Of a DNA stretch of 10,378 nucleotides, positions 1 through 6,121 are shown piece by piece. The stretch lies in contig CAYWGR010000195.1 in the NCBI GenBank assembly GCA_964458015.1, positions 1-10,378 of the forward strand. The letters run 5' to 3'. Origin of the DNA: CAYWGR01 sp964458015. Its GTDB lineage: Bacteria > Planctomycetota > Planctomycetia > Pirellulales > Thermoguttaceae. Positions within the stretch are counted from its first letter, which is position 1. Each line of letters begins with the position of its first letter. The translations under genes were made by a program, and so were the position numbers. A model generated the notes under the pieces. That model searched no databases. It saw nothing but the letters and a program-made list of their open reading frames with translations, and was not told the origin of the DNA.

Positions 1-1521
1 CTCGGAACGCGCTTCGAGCGGGGGACGAATCGCTCGGGCGACGGATTGCAGGCGGTCGGCTCGATTAACGTAGGATCCATCGCGCTCGGCAAACGCAACG
101 CCGGGCAAAACGTGTGTTGCACGTTCGGAAAGCGGCGAGGGGAACAAATCTTGGACGACGAGTACCTCGATGCGATTGAATCGGCCGACGGTTGCTTGGC
201 CAATCCAAGGAGTTTTATATCCGCCCGAGACCCAAACGCCGCGGATCGAGCCGGTGTCGAGTTCCTGTAAGAGATCGTCGAACGACGAGACGCCTTGAGC
301 GAAATGCGAAATCACCGCTTCGACGCCGCGGCGGTTGGGGCATTTTTCGGCTGCGATGGTGAAGCCCGAGGGGAATTGCTCGTTTTCGCCAAGGACAGGG
401 ATCGGGCCGAGAGCAAGCAACGCTTCGCCGTCGATATTGCGGATGTACCGGCACAGCAGATAGGCTTCCTCGACCGTAAGATGCGGCGACAGCACGGCGG
501 CCAAACGGCCCGCCTTGCAGAGTTGAGCAGAAAGTGAGCCAAGCAGAAAATCCCAAGTGTTCGTTTTGAGATCAGATTGCGTGGGATTGACATCGGTGTC
601 TTGTGGCAAACCGCCCTCACACTTGGCCTTTCTCTCTCTTGCGGGCGAGGCCAGATTTTGGCATGGTTGCGTCAAGCGGCGGGGGTCGTGGACGTGGGGA
701 TAATCGTAGCGGCCGTCGTTGCAGATAAACCACTTATTGACCGCGGGATTTTTGCGAGGCGTGATCCGATGGATGCGTTCTTGGTTTTCTTCGATCCAGA
801 TCGAGCAACCGGTGGAACAGCCGGTGCAGACATTGGCGCGTTGTTCGAGGAACCAGACTCTCTGGCGGTAGAGAAAATCCTTATCGCCCAAAGCGCCGAC
901 AGGGCATAGATCGACGACATTCCCCGAGAGCTTGTTGTTCAACGGGTAACCGGGCATGACATCAATTTCTTGCTGCGCGCCGCGGGCAGTGAGCATGATT
1001 TCATGCGTGCCAGTGATTTCGGCCGTGAATCGCACACATCGGCTGCACAAAATGCAACGGTCGACAAACAGAGTTACGTCGCCCAAGTCGCGCCGCCGAC
1101 TGGTGAACGGCCGCAGATCGGCGCGGCGCTCGCTTTGGCCGTGTTTGAAATGGTAATCTTGCAGCTTGCATTCACCGGCCTTGTCGCAGATCGGGCAATC
1201 GATGGGATGACGGAGCAGCAGATCCTCTTGAACCATAGCGCGAGCCCGAAGGACTTTTTCACTATCGGTGACGACGACCATATTGTCCGCTACAATCGTG
1301 TTGCAGCCTGGAACGAGCTTGGGTTGCATGGTGATTTGGCCCGTCTTCGGGTCGCGCGAGCCGATTTCGACCAAACACATGCGGCAACTGCCCACCACCG
1401 AGAGCGAAGGATGCCAGCAATAATGCGGCACCTTCACGCCCACCAGCCGTGCAGCCTCGATGACATTCCACCGCTTTCCGGGGGGAATTTCGAGTTCGTG
1501 GTTGTTGATTAGCATCGACAT
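1..1521 (-). CDS. nuoG: NADH-quinone oxidoreductase subunit G (NuoG), 3' end outside window
   Basis: NuoG is the 75-kDa-type Fe-S subunit of complex I and carries electrons from NuoF towards NuoB. I translated the minus strand from ATG at 1521: 507 codons are open to base 1 with no stop, so the gene is cut by the window, not broken. Cluster ligands are visible in order: N1b Cys35, 46, 49, 73; N5 His105, Cys109, 112, 118; N4 Cys156, 159, 162, 206; and N7 Cys232, 235, 239, 267 (CxxCxxxCx27C, as in E. coli). The part after about residue 325 resembles the degenerate molybdopterin-oxidoreductase domain (RATHVLPG, ERDGSYVN). A second in-frame ATG lies two codons in (1515). nuoF ends 13 bases upstream. 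No Shine-Dalgarno site is visible. Residues 286-321 look like a non-conserved insert in the linker. Identity is very secure; the exact start is less so. Confidence 0.96.
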   Translation of the reverse strand, partial: MSMLINNHELEIPPGKRWNVIEAARLVGVKVPHYCWHPSLSVVGSCRMCLVEIGSRDPKTGQITMQPKLVPGCNTIVADNMVVVTDSEKVLRARAMVQEDLLLRHPIDCPICDKAGECKLQDYHFKHGQSERRADLRPFTSRRRDLGDVTLFVDRCILCSRCVRFTAEITGTHEIMLTARGAQQEIDVMPGYPLNNKLSGNVVDLCPVGALGDKDFLYRQRVWFLEQRANVCTGCSTGCSIWIEENQERIHRITPRKNPAVNKWFICNDGRYDYPHVHDPRRLTQPCQNLASPARERKAKCEGGLPQDTDVNPTQSDLKTNTWDFLLGSLSAQLCKAGRLAAVLSPHLTVEEAYLLCRYIRNIDGEALLALGPIPVLGENEQFPSGFTIAAEKCPNRRGVEAVISHFAQGVSSFDDLLQELDTGSIRGVWVSGGYKTPWIGQATVGRFNRIEVLVVQDLFPSPLSERATHVLPGVAFAERDGSYVNRADRLQSVARAIRPPLEARSE

Positions 1522-1534
1522 GAGCGGCCGGGAG

Positions 1535-1555
1535 TTAGTGGTTAGTGGTTAGTGG
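1535..1555. repeat. Heptamer repeat, three perfect TTAGTGG copies at the nuoF/nuoG junction
   Basis: Units at 1535-1541, 1542-1548 and 1549-1555 read TTAGTGG on the plus strand (CCACTAA in the sense of the operon). The first unit contains the nuoF stop codon, and the array encodes the last residues of NuoF. It ends 13 bases before the nuoG ATG, where a ribosome-binding site would be expected. Seen directly; function unknown. Confidence 0.9.
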
Positions 1556-2887
1556 TGGCATCGCTGCGACTGGTTTGCGCTCAGAATATCCCTCCGGATT
1601 CGTCCGCTTGATGAAATCCTCGAACTCGCCGCGAAACTTGCGAATCGCCGTTTTGATGGGCCATGCCGCGCCGTCGGCAAGTCCGCAAATGGTCGTACCG
1701 GGTAGGATGCCGATCGAATCGCCGATTTCCAACAGCAGATCGAGATCGAGCAACCGACCTCGGCCTGCGCGGATTCGGTTGATCATTTGCAGAGCCCAGT
1801 AGGTTCCTTCACGGCAGGGTGTGCATTGGCCGCAACTTTCGTGGGCGAAGAATCGGCAACTGTTGTGTAGAAAATCGAGCATGGAATAGGTTTCATCGAA
1901 CACCGTGACGCAGGCGGTGCCGAGCCCGAGGCATCCGACCGTGATGGGGGCGGAAAAATCGAGCGGGGTATCGAATTCGGCCTCGGTCATGACGCCGGTG
2001 CTCAGCCCGCCGGGCACGGCTGCTTTGGCCCGACGACCCTCGCGCATCCCGCCGCCAAATTCTTCGATGAGATGGCGGACCGTGATGCCAAGCGGGGCTT
2101 CGTAGCAACCGGGGCGGTTGACATGGCCGCTCAACCCGAACAACTTCGGCCCAAAGCTGCCGGGATCGCGAGGATCGTTCGGCGCGGGCGGGGTGCCCAT
2201 CGAACGAAACCAACCCACGCCACGCTCCACAATATGCTTGACGCAGCACAATGTCTCAACGTTGTTGACAACCGTTGGCTTGCGGAAAAGCCCTTCGATG
2301 GCCGGGAACGGGGGCTTGATCCGTGGCCATGCCCGGCGTCCTTCGATGCTTTCAATCAGTCCTGTTTCTTCGCCGCAGACATAAGCTGCCGCGCCGCGAT
2401 GAATATGCACGTCGAGCGAAAAGGGGCTGCCCAAAATGTTCTTGCCGAGATATCCCGCTGCACGGCATTCGTCGATCGCCGCCTGCATTCGCCGGTAACA
2501 CAAGGCGTATTCGTAGCGAAGATAGATGTAGGCTGCTGTTGCCCTGGTGGCATAGCAACTCAGAATAATCCCTTCAAGCACTTGATGGGGATCCAGTTCC
2601 ATCTGAATGCGGTTGATGAAGGTGCCGGGCTCGCTTTCATCGGCATTGACGCAGAGATAGATGGGGCCCGAGTGATCCTTGGGCAGGAACGACCATTTTT
2701 GCCCGGTCGGAAAGCCGGCTCCTCCACGGCCGCGCAGTCCGCTGGCCTTGACCATCTCGACCACGTCCGCGGGGCTCAGTTCCTTTAGCGCGCGGCGCAA
2801 TGTCTGATAGCCGCCACCGGCTTCATAAACAGCCAGCGTATGACTGTTTTGCTTGCCGATGTTCACTAGTAGGACGGGTTCAGACAT
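1535..2887 (-). CDS. nuoF: NADH-quinone oxidoreductase subunit F (NuoF), NADH- and FMN-binding
   Basis: NuoF is the cytoplasmic subunit where NADH is oxidised and passes hydride to FMN, then electrons to cluster N3. The 450-residue product has the glycine-rich FMN/NADH motif LRGRGGAGFPTGQKW (residues 51-65), the N-A-D-E-S-E-P-G-T-F segment (81-90), the VCGEETGLIESIEGRR segment (170-185), and the N3 ligands Cys352, 355, 358 (ESCGQCTPCREG) with Cys401 (TTICGLADG). Length and order match the family. The last residues, P-L-T-T-N-H and the stop, are encoded by a heptamer repeat (1535-1555), so the original C-terminus may have ended differently. nuoG starts 13 bases downstream; 90 bases separate it from the membrane gene upstream. 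No Shine-Dalgarno site is seen before the ATG; a CTAATCC-type repeat lies about 10 bases upstream instead. Confidence 0.98.
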   Translation of the reverse strand: MSEPVLLVNIGKQNSHTLAVYEAGGGYQTLRRALKELSPADVVEMVKASGLRGRGGAGFPTGQKWSFLPKDHSGPIYLCVNADESEPGTFINRIQMELDPHQVLEGIILSCYATRATAAYIYLRYEYALCYRRMQAAIDECRAAGYLGKNILGSPFSLDVHIHRGAAAYVCGEETGLIESIEGRRAWPRIKPPFPAIEGLFRKPTVVNNVETLCCVKHIVERGVGWFRSMGTPPAPNDPRDPGSFGPKLFGLSGHVNRPGCYEAPLGITVRHLIEEFGGGMREGRRAKAAVPGGLSTGVMTEAEFDTPLDFSAPITVGCLGLGTACVTVFDETYSMLDFLHNSCRFFAHESCGQCTPCREGTYWALQMINRIRAGRGRLLDLDLLLEIGDSIGILPGTTICGLADGAAWPIKTAIRKFRGEFEDFIKRTNPEGYSERKPVAAMPPLTTNH

Positions 2888-2897
2888 GGAAAAGAGT

Positions 2898-2923
2898 GGA
2901 TAGGGATTAGTGGTTAGTTAGGA
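2898..2923. repeat. Heptamer repeat upstream of nuoF
   Basis: The plus strand reads TAGGGAT (2901-2907) then TAGTGGT (2908-2914) then TAGTTAGGA, mixing the two unit types found elsewhere in the operon. It lies about 10 bases upstream of the nuoF ATG, with the CTAATCC form in the operon sense strand. The rest of the 90-base gap (2924-2977) holds nothing I recognise. Confidence 0.8.
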
Positions 2924-2977
2924 TCAGAAATAGATATGCTAGTTCAGTATTCAATCGGAGCCGTATGAGTATGTATG

Positions 2978-3529
2978 CTAAGAAATTCGATGAAATCCTC
3001 CCATATTAGAATACAATCCCCAATGACACATCGTTCTCAAAATACCAGCGATGATGACATGGTAGAGAACTAATAATGCAGAAAATAATGGGAGCGGGAG
3101 AAGATATCTCCATGTGCGATTGGTTGCCTTGTCGGTCCAACATGCGAATTGCATGGCACAGGTTACTAATGACCAAGCTGCGATTATGCCGCAAAGCAAT
3201 GTGATCGTGGCTCCCACAGCGATATTAATATGGGTGCTTAAATAGCTGAACTTAGTAAATATTGGTAAAATCGGCCAAGGGAAAAGATTAAAAAAACCAC
3301 CGGGGGTAAGCATTATCAAGATTGATATCGCCATTGCATTTGGCCATCCCCTTCCTGGCATTTTCATCTCGCAATAGATGCCAACACTTCCAAGGATTAC
3401 ATTCAATAACAATGTTGCTAGATATAGAGGAACAAAGGCTGATCCAGCCATGATGGACACCATATTCAGCCCGATGATGATAACCAGCCAGTTAATTACC
3501 CCGAACCAATCCGTAGGTCGTTGTTGCAT
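2978..3529 (-). CDS. Unrecognised AT-rich integral membrane protein between nuoE and nuoF
   Basis: I do not recognise this 183-residue protein. It has about five hydrophobic segments, roughly residues 10-30, 33-53, 66-90, 101-128 and 142-164, joined by short loops (the longest, about 129-141, is polar: TDKATNRTWR). No Fe-S, quinone or nucleotide motif is visible, and it does not resemble a Nuo subunit. Its ATG comes 5 bases after the nuoE stop, with an AAGGAG inside the end of nuoE but 17 bases from the ATG, so translational coupling is likely. Base composition differs from its neighbours: blocks 3001-3060 and 3241-3300 have 23 and 19 G+C out of 60, against 37 out of 60 for 3661-3720 in nuoE. 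The open frame, tight spacing and coherent membrane topology support a real gene. The composition suggests acquisition from elsewhere or relaxed constraint. It could be a complex I accessory protein or an unrelated passenger. Confidence 0.75.
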   Translation of the reverse strand: MQQRPTDWFGVINWLVIIIGLNMVSIMAGSAFVPLYLATLLLNVILGSVGIYCEMKMPGRGWPNAMAISILIMLTPGGFFNLFPWPILPIFTKFSYLSTHINIAVGATITLLCGIIAAWSLVTCAMQFACWTDKATNRTWRYLLPLPLFSALLVLYHVIIAGILRTMCHWGLYSNMGGFHRIS

Positions 3530-3534
3530 GATGG

Positions 3535-4065
3535 TTACGTTGCAATCTCCTTGACTAGGGCATCAACTTTCTCTTTTGTCATATCCTCATACACCGTATC
3601 GTTCACCATAATCGCGGGGGCGGTATCGCAAGCGCCGAGACACTCGGCAAATTCGACGGTGATCCGGCCGTCAGCGGTTGTTTGGCCGGGCTGCACACCG
3701 AGTTTCTCGCAAAGATACGCTAATAGGTCTTCGCCGCCGCACGACGCGCAGGTGAACGAGCGGCACGCCCAGATGCGATACTTGCCCTGCGGCTTGTCTT
3801 GTTTGAAAAAGCCGTAGAAACTAAGCGTGTCTTGGATTTGTGCGGGGGCCAGTTCCAAGAGTCCCGCAAGCTCGACAACCGCTTCGGTGGGCACGTAGCC
3901 AAGCCGATCATTGATCGCATGCAATGCCGGCAGCGTCACCGCCTGCTTGGTCGGATAGTTCGGCAAGAGGGCAGCGATTTGCTTCCGCAATTCCGCGTCG
4001 AGGATATGAGACGAAGAGGGATTAGGGGTTAGGGATTGGGGATTCGTGTTTGACATGGGGAGCAT
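3535..4065 (-). CDS. nuoE: NADH-quinone oxidoreductase subunit E (NuoE), [2Fe-2S] protein
   Basis: NuoE is the 24-kDa-type subunit of the NADH module and holds cluster N1a. The 176-residue product has a helical N-terminal part (about 24-90; LPALHAINDRLGYVPTEAV and SFYGFF are family-like) followed by a thioredoxin-like domain with the ligands Cys101 and Cys106 (CRSFTC, Cx4C) and Cys142 and Cys146 (CLGAC, Cx3C). Residues 6-17 (TNPQSLTPNPSS) are encoded by a heptamer repeat and are not conserved-looking. The start is uncertain: ATG at 4065 or 4056 both precede the repeat, and neither has a good Shine-Dalgarno site. 137 bases separate it from nuoD; the membrane gene follows after 5 bases. Function is secure, the N-terminus is not. 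Confidence 0.96.
   Translation of the reverse strand: MLPMSNTNPQSLTPNPSSSHILDAELRKQIAALLPNYPTKQAVTLPALHAINDRLGYVPTEAVVELAGLLELAPAQIQDTLSFYGFFKQDKPQGKYRIWACRSFTCASCGGEDLLAYLCEKLGVQPGQTTADGRITVEFAECLGACDTAPAIMVNDTVYEDMTKEKVDALVKEIAT
4016..4044. repeat. Heptamer repeat inside the start of nuoE
   Basis: The plus strand has TTAGGGG (4022-4028), TTAGGGA (4029-4035), TTGGGGA (4036-4042), preceded by GAGGGA. The array falls within nuoE codons of about residues 6-17. Its plus-strand sequence at 4016-4032 is the inverse of the array at 4167-4182, with one mismatch over 16 bases. Confidence 0.85.
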
Positions 4066-4166
4066 TCTCGCGGTTGTTGGCTTTTATTTTGGATCTAGTC
4101 GTTGGCAGTGTAGTTAATTACCGTTCCTAGCATTCGTGATTACGCGATTACGTTCTAGGCGTTTTT

Positions 4167-4207
4167 CTAATCCCTAATCCCTATCCTCTAATCCCTATCC
4201 TCCTATC
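4167..4207. repeat. Heptamer repeat at the end of nuoD
   Basis: The plus strand reads CTAATCC / CTAATCC / CTATCCT / CTAATCC / CTATCCT with small length variants, ending at the nuoD stop codon (4203-4205). In the operon sense this is GGGATTAG, opposite to the copy within nuoE, so the two can pair across the gap. The rest of the gap (4066-4166) has nothing else recognisable. Confidence 0.85.
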
Positions 4208-5429
4208 GATCTAACTCCGCTGCGATGATGTTCAAGCTGCCAAGCACGGCCACAACGTCGCTGATGGTGTGGCCGCGAATCAGGTGAGGAAAAACGGCGA
4301 AATGGATGAACGACGGCGGGCGGCAACGCGCGCGGTAGGCTCGCGGGGTGCCGTCGCCGACGACATAAAAGCCAAGTTCGCCGTTCGGCGCTTCGGTGGC
4401 GCAATAAACTTCCTCGCAGGGTGTTTTGAACCCTCGGCTGGGCATCGTCAGCTCGAAGTGAGTGATTAAGCCCTCGATCGTCGAATGCACCGCCTCTTTG
4501 TCGGGCAAGATCGTCCGGGCGTCGTCGCCCAAGTTCACGGGGCCCGGGGGAAGATTTTCGATGGCCTGATGGACGATCTTGATGCTTTCGCGCATTTCGC
4601 TCATGCGGACGAGGTAGCGGGCGTAACAATCGCCGGTCTCGGCACAACAGATGTTGAAGTCGAAGTCGCGGTAAGTCAGATACGGTTCATCTTTGCGAAG
4701 GTCGCGCGTCACACCGCTGGCCCGCGCTATTGGCCCGCTGCAACTGCGATTGATCGCCTCGGCTTTGGTGAGCACGCCGATGCCTTGCGTGCGATTGACG
4801 AAAATGCGATTGCGGTTCAACAGCCGCTCCATGTCGCGGAGCGTTTTCGGAATTTGCTTGAGGAAATCGCGGATCAGTTGGATCGCCTTCGGCGAGGCAT
4901 CGTACATCAGTCCGCCGACACGGGTGTAGCTGTTCGTAAGCCGTGCGCCGCAAAGGGCCTCGAAAATGTCGTAGATCTGCTCGCGTGGATTAAAAGCGTA
5001 GACGAAATGCGTAAACGCGCCGGTATCGAGCCCCATCGCGCCAAGACACAAGAGATGGTCGGAAATCCGCGAAAGCTCGGCCACGATGACGCGCAGGTAT
5101 TGGCACCGGGGCGTCGATTCAATGCCTAAAAGTCGTTCGACCGCCAGATGCCAAGCCACGTTGTTGGCCATCGGCGAGATGTAATTCATGCGGTCGGTAA
5201 TGGTTACATACTGGTTGTAGTCGAGATGCTCGCCGAGTTTCTCAAAGCCGGAATGCAGGTAGCCGATGTCGGGCATCGCATCGACGACCGTCTCGCCCTC
5301 AATCTTGAGGACCAGCCGCAACGTCGTGTGCGTAGCCGGATGCTGCGGACCGAAATTTAGGGTCCACACATACGGCTGCGGCTCGTCGTGGGCAAGATTG
5401 CCGGCGGATGTGGCAAGCGTTAAAGGCAT
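4203..5429 (-). CDS. nuoD: NADH-quinone oxidoreductase subunit D (NuoD), quinone-site subunit
   Basis: NuoD is the 49-kDa-type subunit, related to the large subunit of NiFe hydrogenases. With NuoB it forms the quinone-reduction site at the membrane face. The 408-residue product carries NFGPQHPATH (25-34), whose histidines belong to the quinone-site loop, and DRMNYIS (79-85), where Tyr83 matches the conserved quinone-site tyrosine of the family. GARLTNSYTRVGG (161-173), TEAPNGELGFYVVGDG (345-360) and the C-terminal ISDVVAVLGSLNIIAAELDR are standard family blocks. Length is normal for a separate NuoD (no fusion with NuoC). The ATG at 5429 has no Shine-Dalgarno site; three perfect heptamers end 11 bases upstream. 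nuoC lies 72 bases upstream. Confidence 0.98.
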   Translation of the reverse strand: MPLTLATSAGNLAHDEPQPYVWTLNFGPQHPATHTTLRLVLKIEGETVVDAMPDIGYLHSGFEKLGEHLDYNQYVTITDRMNYISPMANNVAWHLAVERLLGIESTPRCQYLRVIVAELSRISDHLLCLGAMGLDTGAFTHFVYAFNPREQIYDIFEALCGARLTNSYTRVGGLMYDASPKAIQLIRDFLKQIPKTLRDMERLLNRNRIFVNRTQGIGVLTKAEAINRSCSGPIARASGVTRDLRKDEPYLTYRDFDFNICCAETGDCYARYLVRMSEMRESIKIVHQAIENLPPGPVNLGDDARTILPDKEAVHSTIEGLITHFELTMPSRGFKTPCEEVYCATEAPNGELGFYVVGDGTPRAYRARCRPPSFIHFAVFPHLIRGHTISDVVAVLGSLNIIAAELDR

Positions 5430-5440
5430 GGAACAGAAAG

Positions 5441-5461
5441 GGATTAGGGATTAGGGATTAG
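5441..5461. repeat. Heptamer repeat, three perfect GGATTAG copies upstream of nuoD
   Basis: Units at 5441-5447, 5448-5454 and 5455-5461 are identical (GGATTAG on plus, CTAATCC in the operon sense). The array ends 11 bases before the nuoD ATG, in the place of a ribosome-binding site. No second array is seen at the nuoC end of this 72-base gap. Confidence 0.92.
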
Positions 5462-5501
5462 AGACAGGGAATTTGGGCGACGCTTTGGAAGTTGCATGAT
5501 T

Positions 5502-5987
5502 TTATCCTTCCGCACGTTTGATTACTGGAAAATTGTGCCGCTCACCGCGACCTTGCAAGGGATAGTCTTTCCGCAAGGGATGGGCCGCGAAGGTTTCAGG
5601 CAGTACGATTCGCCGCAGATCGGGATGGCCGGCGAAATGGATGCCGAACAAGTCCCAGACTTCGCGTTCCAACCAATTGGCGCCTTGCCATAGTTCGACG
5701 ACCGAGGGCACGGTCGGATTGGGGTCGTTTACAAAGCAGCGCACCGTGAGCCGTGCGTTGGTTTCGGTGTCGGCCAGCAGGTAGACCAGACCGTAGCGAT
5801 CTTTGACGCCGTGATAGTCGAGGTAATCGACACAAGTGATATCGACCAGCAGATCGAATCCGTGTTTTACTTTAAGCGTTTTCAAAACTTCCAGCAGCAA
5901 GGCAACCGGCACGACAATCCGCGTCTGGCCGCGAAATTCGCTTGCGGTCAGCGTGGGGAAGTCGGTGAATAGGGAAGTTGGAAGCAT
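5502..5987 (-). CDS. nuoC: NADH-quinone oxidoreductase subunit C (NuoC)
   Basis: NuoC is the 30-kDa-type subunit of the peripheral arm. It carries no cofactor and braces NuoB and NuoD. The 161-residue product contains the family signature WLEREVWDLFGIHFAGHPDL (105-124) followed by RRI, and HPLRKDYPLQGRG (136-148). It is a stand-alone protein, unlike the E. coli NuoCD fusion. The ATG at 5987 has no clear Shine-Dalgarno site; a degenerate heptamer array ends 23 bases upstream. nuoB ends 127 bases upstream. Confidence 0.97.
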   Translation of the reverse strand: MLPTSLFTDFPTLTASEFRGQTRIVVPVALLLEVLKTLKVKHGFDLLVDITCVDYLDYHGVKDRYGLVYLLADTETNARLTVRCFVNDPNPTVPSVVELWQGANWLEREVWDLFGIHFAGHPDLRRIVLPETFAAHPLRKDYPLQGRGERHNFPVIKRAEG

Positions 5988-6010
5988 GAATTGGTTGATT
6001 GAGATGTCAC

Positions 6011-6031
6011 GGATTAGGGATTAAAGATTAG
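6011..6031. repeat. Degenerate heptamer repeat upstream of nuoC
   Basis: The plus strand reads GGATTAG, GGATTAA, AGATTAG in tandem (two mismatches over 21 bases). In the operon sense it is the CTAATCC form, 23 bases before the nuoC ATG, and inverse to the GGTTAG copies at the nuoB end of the same gap. Confidence 0.85.
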
Positions 6032-6059
6032 GAACAACTCCTCACCAACATCCCCCATA

Positions 6060-6106
6060 ATTGAACATTAAACATTGGAAATTGAACCTTGGTCATTGAA
6101 CATTTT
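6060..6106. repeat. Short direct repeats of ATTGAACATT type in the nuoB/nuoC gap
   Basis: ATTGAACATT occurs exactly at 6060-6069 and 6095-6104, with a one-mismatch copy ATTGAACCTT at 6081-6090 and a related AAACATTGGAA at 6070-6080. This is a different repeat from the TTAG heptamers in the same gap. AT-rich; no coding potential is seen. Confidence 0.7.
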
Positions 6107-6108
6107 TC

Positions 6109-6121
6109 TAACCACTAACCA
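6109..6121. repeat. Heptamer repeat at the nuoB stop codon
   Basis: The plus strand reads CTAACCACTAACC, that is GGTTAGTGGTTAG in the operon sense: nearly two TTAGTGG units. The TAG of the first unit is the nuoB stop codon (6115-6117). Confidence 0.75.

Noticed and set aside
1..1521. nuoG appearing as several short minus-strand open frames, as if frameshifted or a pseudogene
   Set aside because: Translating the correct frame by hand gives 507 uninterrupted codons with all expected Fe-S motifs; it only lacks a stop because it leaves the window.
2072..2788. 238-residue plus-strand open frame
   Set aside because: It is antisense to nuoF, which has every family motif; the plus-strand product has no recognisable feature.
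4485..5129. 214-residue plus-strand open frame
   Set aside because: Antisense shadow of the conserved core of nuoD.
4016..5461. Heptamer arrays considered as a CRISPR or telomere-like structure
   Set aside because: Units are 7 bases, directly tandem without spacers, and scattered inside an operon; they are simple intergenic tandem repeats.
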